Origin: JAMXLO01 sp963749575
Lineage (GTDB): Bacteria; Pseudomonadota; Alphaproteobacteria; Acetobacterales; Acetobacteraceae
DNA length: 64,000 bases
Direction: 5' to 3'
Assembly: GCA_963749575.1 (NCBI GenBank)
Contig: CAVVNM010000009.1
Coordinates: 372,001 to 436,000, forward strand
This document shows, piece after piece, positions 63,015-64,000 of this stretch. The translations under genes and the position numbers were made by a program. Within the stretch, counting starts at the first letter, position 1, and every line of letters starts with the position of its first letter. Below the pieces are notes generated by a model. The model was not told the DNA's origin. It worked only from the letters and a program-made list of their open reading frames with translations, and ran no database searches.

Positions 63015-63389
63015 TCACTGCGGCGACCCCGGTGACCGATGCTCCAAATGCTCGAATCCATAGGTCAGGTTCTGCACCCGCCAGTGGATCCAATATTTGT
63101 CCAGCCGGTCTCGCACGAATTCAAAGAAGCGGAGCAGCATCTCCTTCTCAATGTCGTTGTAGCGGGTTTCTACCTCATCCTTGCCAATCTTCAGTAGGTC
63201 CGCAACCGCACGCACGGAGAAGCTTGTTGTCTGGCGGGTAGCGAAGTGCATGACAGCGATGGAGGCTATACGAGGTGAGTGGCCTTCGTTGCCAGCGTCG
63301 TATAGAGACTGCGACGAATAGTGGATGACGTAGAACTGCTTGTGCTCCTTCGCGACGCTCTTGAAGAAATTTGCAGCGTTGATCTTCAT
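63015..63389 (-). CDS. Unknown protein, probably C-terminally truncated
   Basis: 124 residues from the ATG at 63389; the gene is AT-richer and uses more Phe/Tyr/Asn than its neighbours, a sign of transfer. INAANFFKSVAKEHKQFYVIHYSSQSLYDAGNEGHSPRIASIAVMHFATRQTTSFSVRAV, then DKYWIHWRVQNLTYGFEHLEHR reads like the start of a longer protein of unknown function I have seen in several genomes, in which the chain goes on after LEHR. Here only six residues (SPGSPQ) follow before the stop; their DNA resembles a piece of the LLM oxidoreductase gene, so the 3' end seems lost by recombination. Confidence 0.55.
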   Translation of the reverse strand: MKINAANFFKSVAKEHKQFYVIHYSSQSLYDAGNEGHSPRIASIAVMHFATRQTTSFSVRAVADLLKIGKDEVETRYNDIEKEMLLRFFEFVRDRLDKYWIHWRVQNLTYGFEHLEHRSPGSPQ

Positions 63390-63429
63390 GCATACATTCC
63401 GATATCTGGTTTTCGCCCAGCCTACCGGA

Positions 63430-63501
63430 TCAGCCAACCGTATCGTCTGCTGTTGGCCGCTCTCCACCCTTTCGCCGCATCAGTCGATCGAATGCCTTGA
63501 A
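63430..63501 (-). pseudogene. Remnant duplicate of the small gene at the right edge
   Basis: Twenty-three codons, FKAFDRLMRRKGGERP and TADDTVG, with stop, match the last 23 codons of the frame at 63883-63999 (LKAFDRLMRRKGGEAP and GPDDTIG) at about 80% DNA identity. No upstream part survives. Another broken duplication in this region. Confidence 0.6.
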
Positions 63502-63562
63502 AACCGTCTACCTTCGGCCACAATACGCTGTGGCCCCGGCCGCCTGCTCGATCGGCACGCTC

Positions 63563-63847
63563 CTACACCAACTCAAGCCGTAGCTCCCGCCCCACGAGAG
63601 CGGCAGCGCGCTGCAGGCTCTCGATCGTGACGTTGCCCTTCGCCTTGAGGATACGATCAACCTGGGCGCGGCTGGTGTGCATCAGCTCGGCGAGCTTCGC
63701 CTTGGTGATGCCTTGCCGTTCCATTTCCTGGCCCAGTTGCCACGCGACGACGCGCGTCACGGCCTCCGCCTTTGCTGCCTCGCGGATGCCCTCTTCCGCT
63801 AGAAAGGCATCGAGGGGCGTGCCCCAGTGCGGATTCTTCTCACTCAT
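63563..63847 (-). CDS. XRE-family helix-turn-helix regulator (HigA-like antitoxin)
   Basis: 94 residues. The HTH region is QGITKAKLAELMHTSRAQVDRILKAKGNVTIESLQRAAALVGREL, close to cI/HigA-type repressors; the N-terminal 40 residues are a charged helix. No toxin gene of the HigB/RelE type is visible next to it; the frame upstream (63883-63999) is too short and of another type. It may be an orphan antitoxin or a phage-like regulator. Intact start and ribosome region. Confidence 0.75.
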   Translation of the reverse strand: MSEKNPHWGTPLDAFLAEEGIREAAKAEAVTRVVAWQLGQEMERQGITKAKLAELMHTSRAQVDRILKAKGNVTIESLQRAAALVGRELRLELV

Positions 63848-63882
63848 GGCCGCATCTCCTGCATGCGTTGCCGCCCAACGGA

Positions 63883-63999
63883 TCAGCCAATCGTATCATC
63901 GGGCCCCGGCGCCTCCCCGCCCTTCCGGCGCATCAGTCGATCGAACGCCTTGAGGTCCGCCCGCTCACGCCGCTCGGCGAAGAACTCGGCGGTGCCCAT
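63883..63999 (-). CDS. Short antitoxin-like tail (38 residues or partial)
   Basis: From an ATG at the very edge of the window: MGTAEFFAERRERADLKAFD, then RLMRRKGGEAPGPDDTIG. The FDRLMRRKGGEAP pattern is one I associate with the C-terminal tail of small antitoxins, without being able to name the family. The gene may start before the window, so it is possibly partial. It lies 35 bases upstream of the XRE gene on the same strand. Confidence 0.45.
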   Translation of the reverse strand: MGTAEFFAERRERADLKAFDRLMRRKGGEAPGPDDTIG

Positions 64000-64000
64000 G

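Overview
The window is GC-rich DNA with densely packed genes, many of them joined by ATGA/TGATG or GTGA stop-start overlaps. The core block (prs, outer-membrane-type lipoprotein, pgeF, midA, lgt, heptose epimerase; then ubiK, ybjN-like, proC) is an arrangement I associate with Rhodospirillales/Acetobacteraceae. The many catabolic genes (paired CYP153-like P450s, CaiB CoA transferase, MmgE/PrpD, LLM flavin oxidoreductases, branched-chain amino-acid type ABC importers) fit a soil or freshwater alphaproteobacterium. The taxon is inferred from gene content and order only; no 16S rRNA is present.

Layout: 1-3 kb holds the end of a DUF2339 membrane protein, a histidine phosphatase, a glutathione transferase and an FMN monooxygenase. 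3.2-10.9 kb is the housekeeping block, interrupted by a relic of an FkbM methyltransferase and followed by a 5'-truncated efflux transporter. 12-18.3 kb has two reductases, then a lipoprotein/SH3-like gene overlapping a WD40-caspase gene. 18.4-22 kb is a dioxygenase-fold protein plus a ferredoxin-P450-P450 operon with a candidate operator. 22-28 kb is poorly conserved: two low-complexity secreted proteins (PGF-rich and PPGYYP-rich), very small membrane proteins, a tRNA-Thr(UGU), an FkbM methyltransferase and a RidA protein. 28-39.7 kb carries an amine-oxidase-like flavoprotein, a lytic transglycosylase, a livH-livMG-livF transporter with two nearby solute-binding proteins, a tandem EthD protein, a frameshifted MetE-like gene and an inward-rectifier type K+ channel. 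39.8-50.2 kb is an acyl-CoA ligase / CoA transferase / CMD / TPP-enzyme region with two proteins that are internal tandem duplications, a 50-bp-arm inverted repeat, and a DUF1800-DUF1501 pair. 50.3-57 kb is a CUT1-type sugar importer lacking its ATPase, an LLM oxidoreductase, a PRC-barrel protein, MmgE/PrpD and enoyl-CoA hydratase. 57.4-64 kb is an accessory region: a 538-residue protein of unknown function with a winged-helix-like end, then a cluster of toxin-antitoxin modules (parDE, DUF433/DUF5615, an XRE regulator) mixed with broken duplicates of neighbouring genes.

Three genes (MetE-like, CaiB-like, DUF1800) are each interrupted by one apparent single-base insertion. Two of these lie in the same heptamer context, so assembly or systematic sequencing error must be excluded before calling them pseudogenes. 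The most interesting leads are the lipoprotein/WD40-caspase pair, the 538-residue protein, the two unknown internally duplicated proteins, the inverted-repeat element at 45.4 kb, and the toxin-antitoxin region with a parE that appears to lack a canonical start codon.
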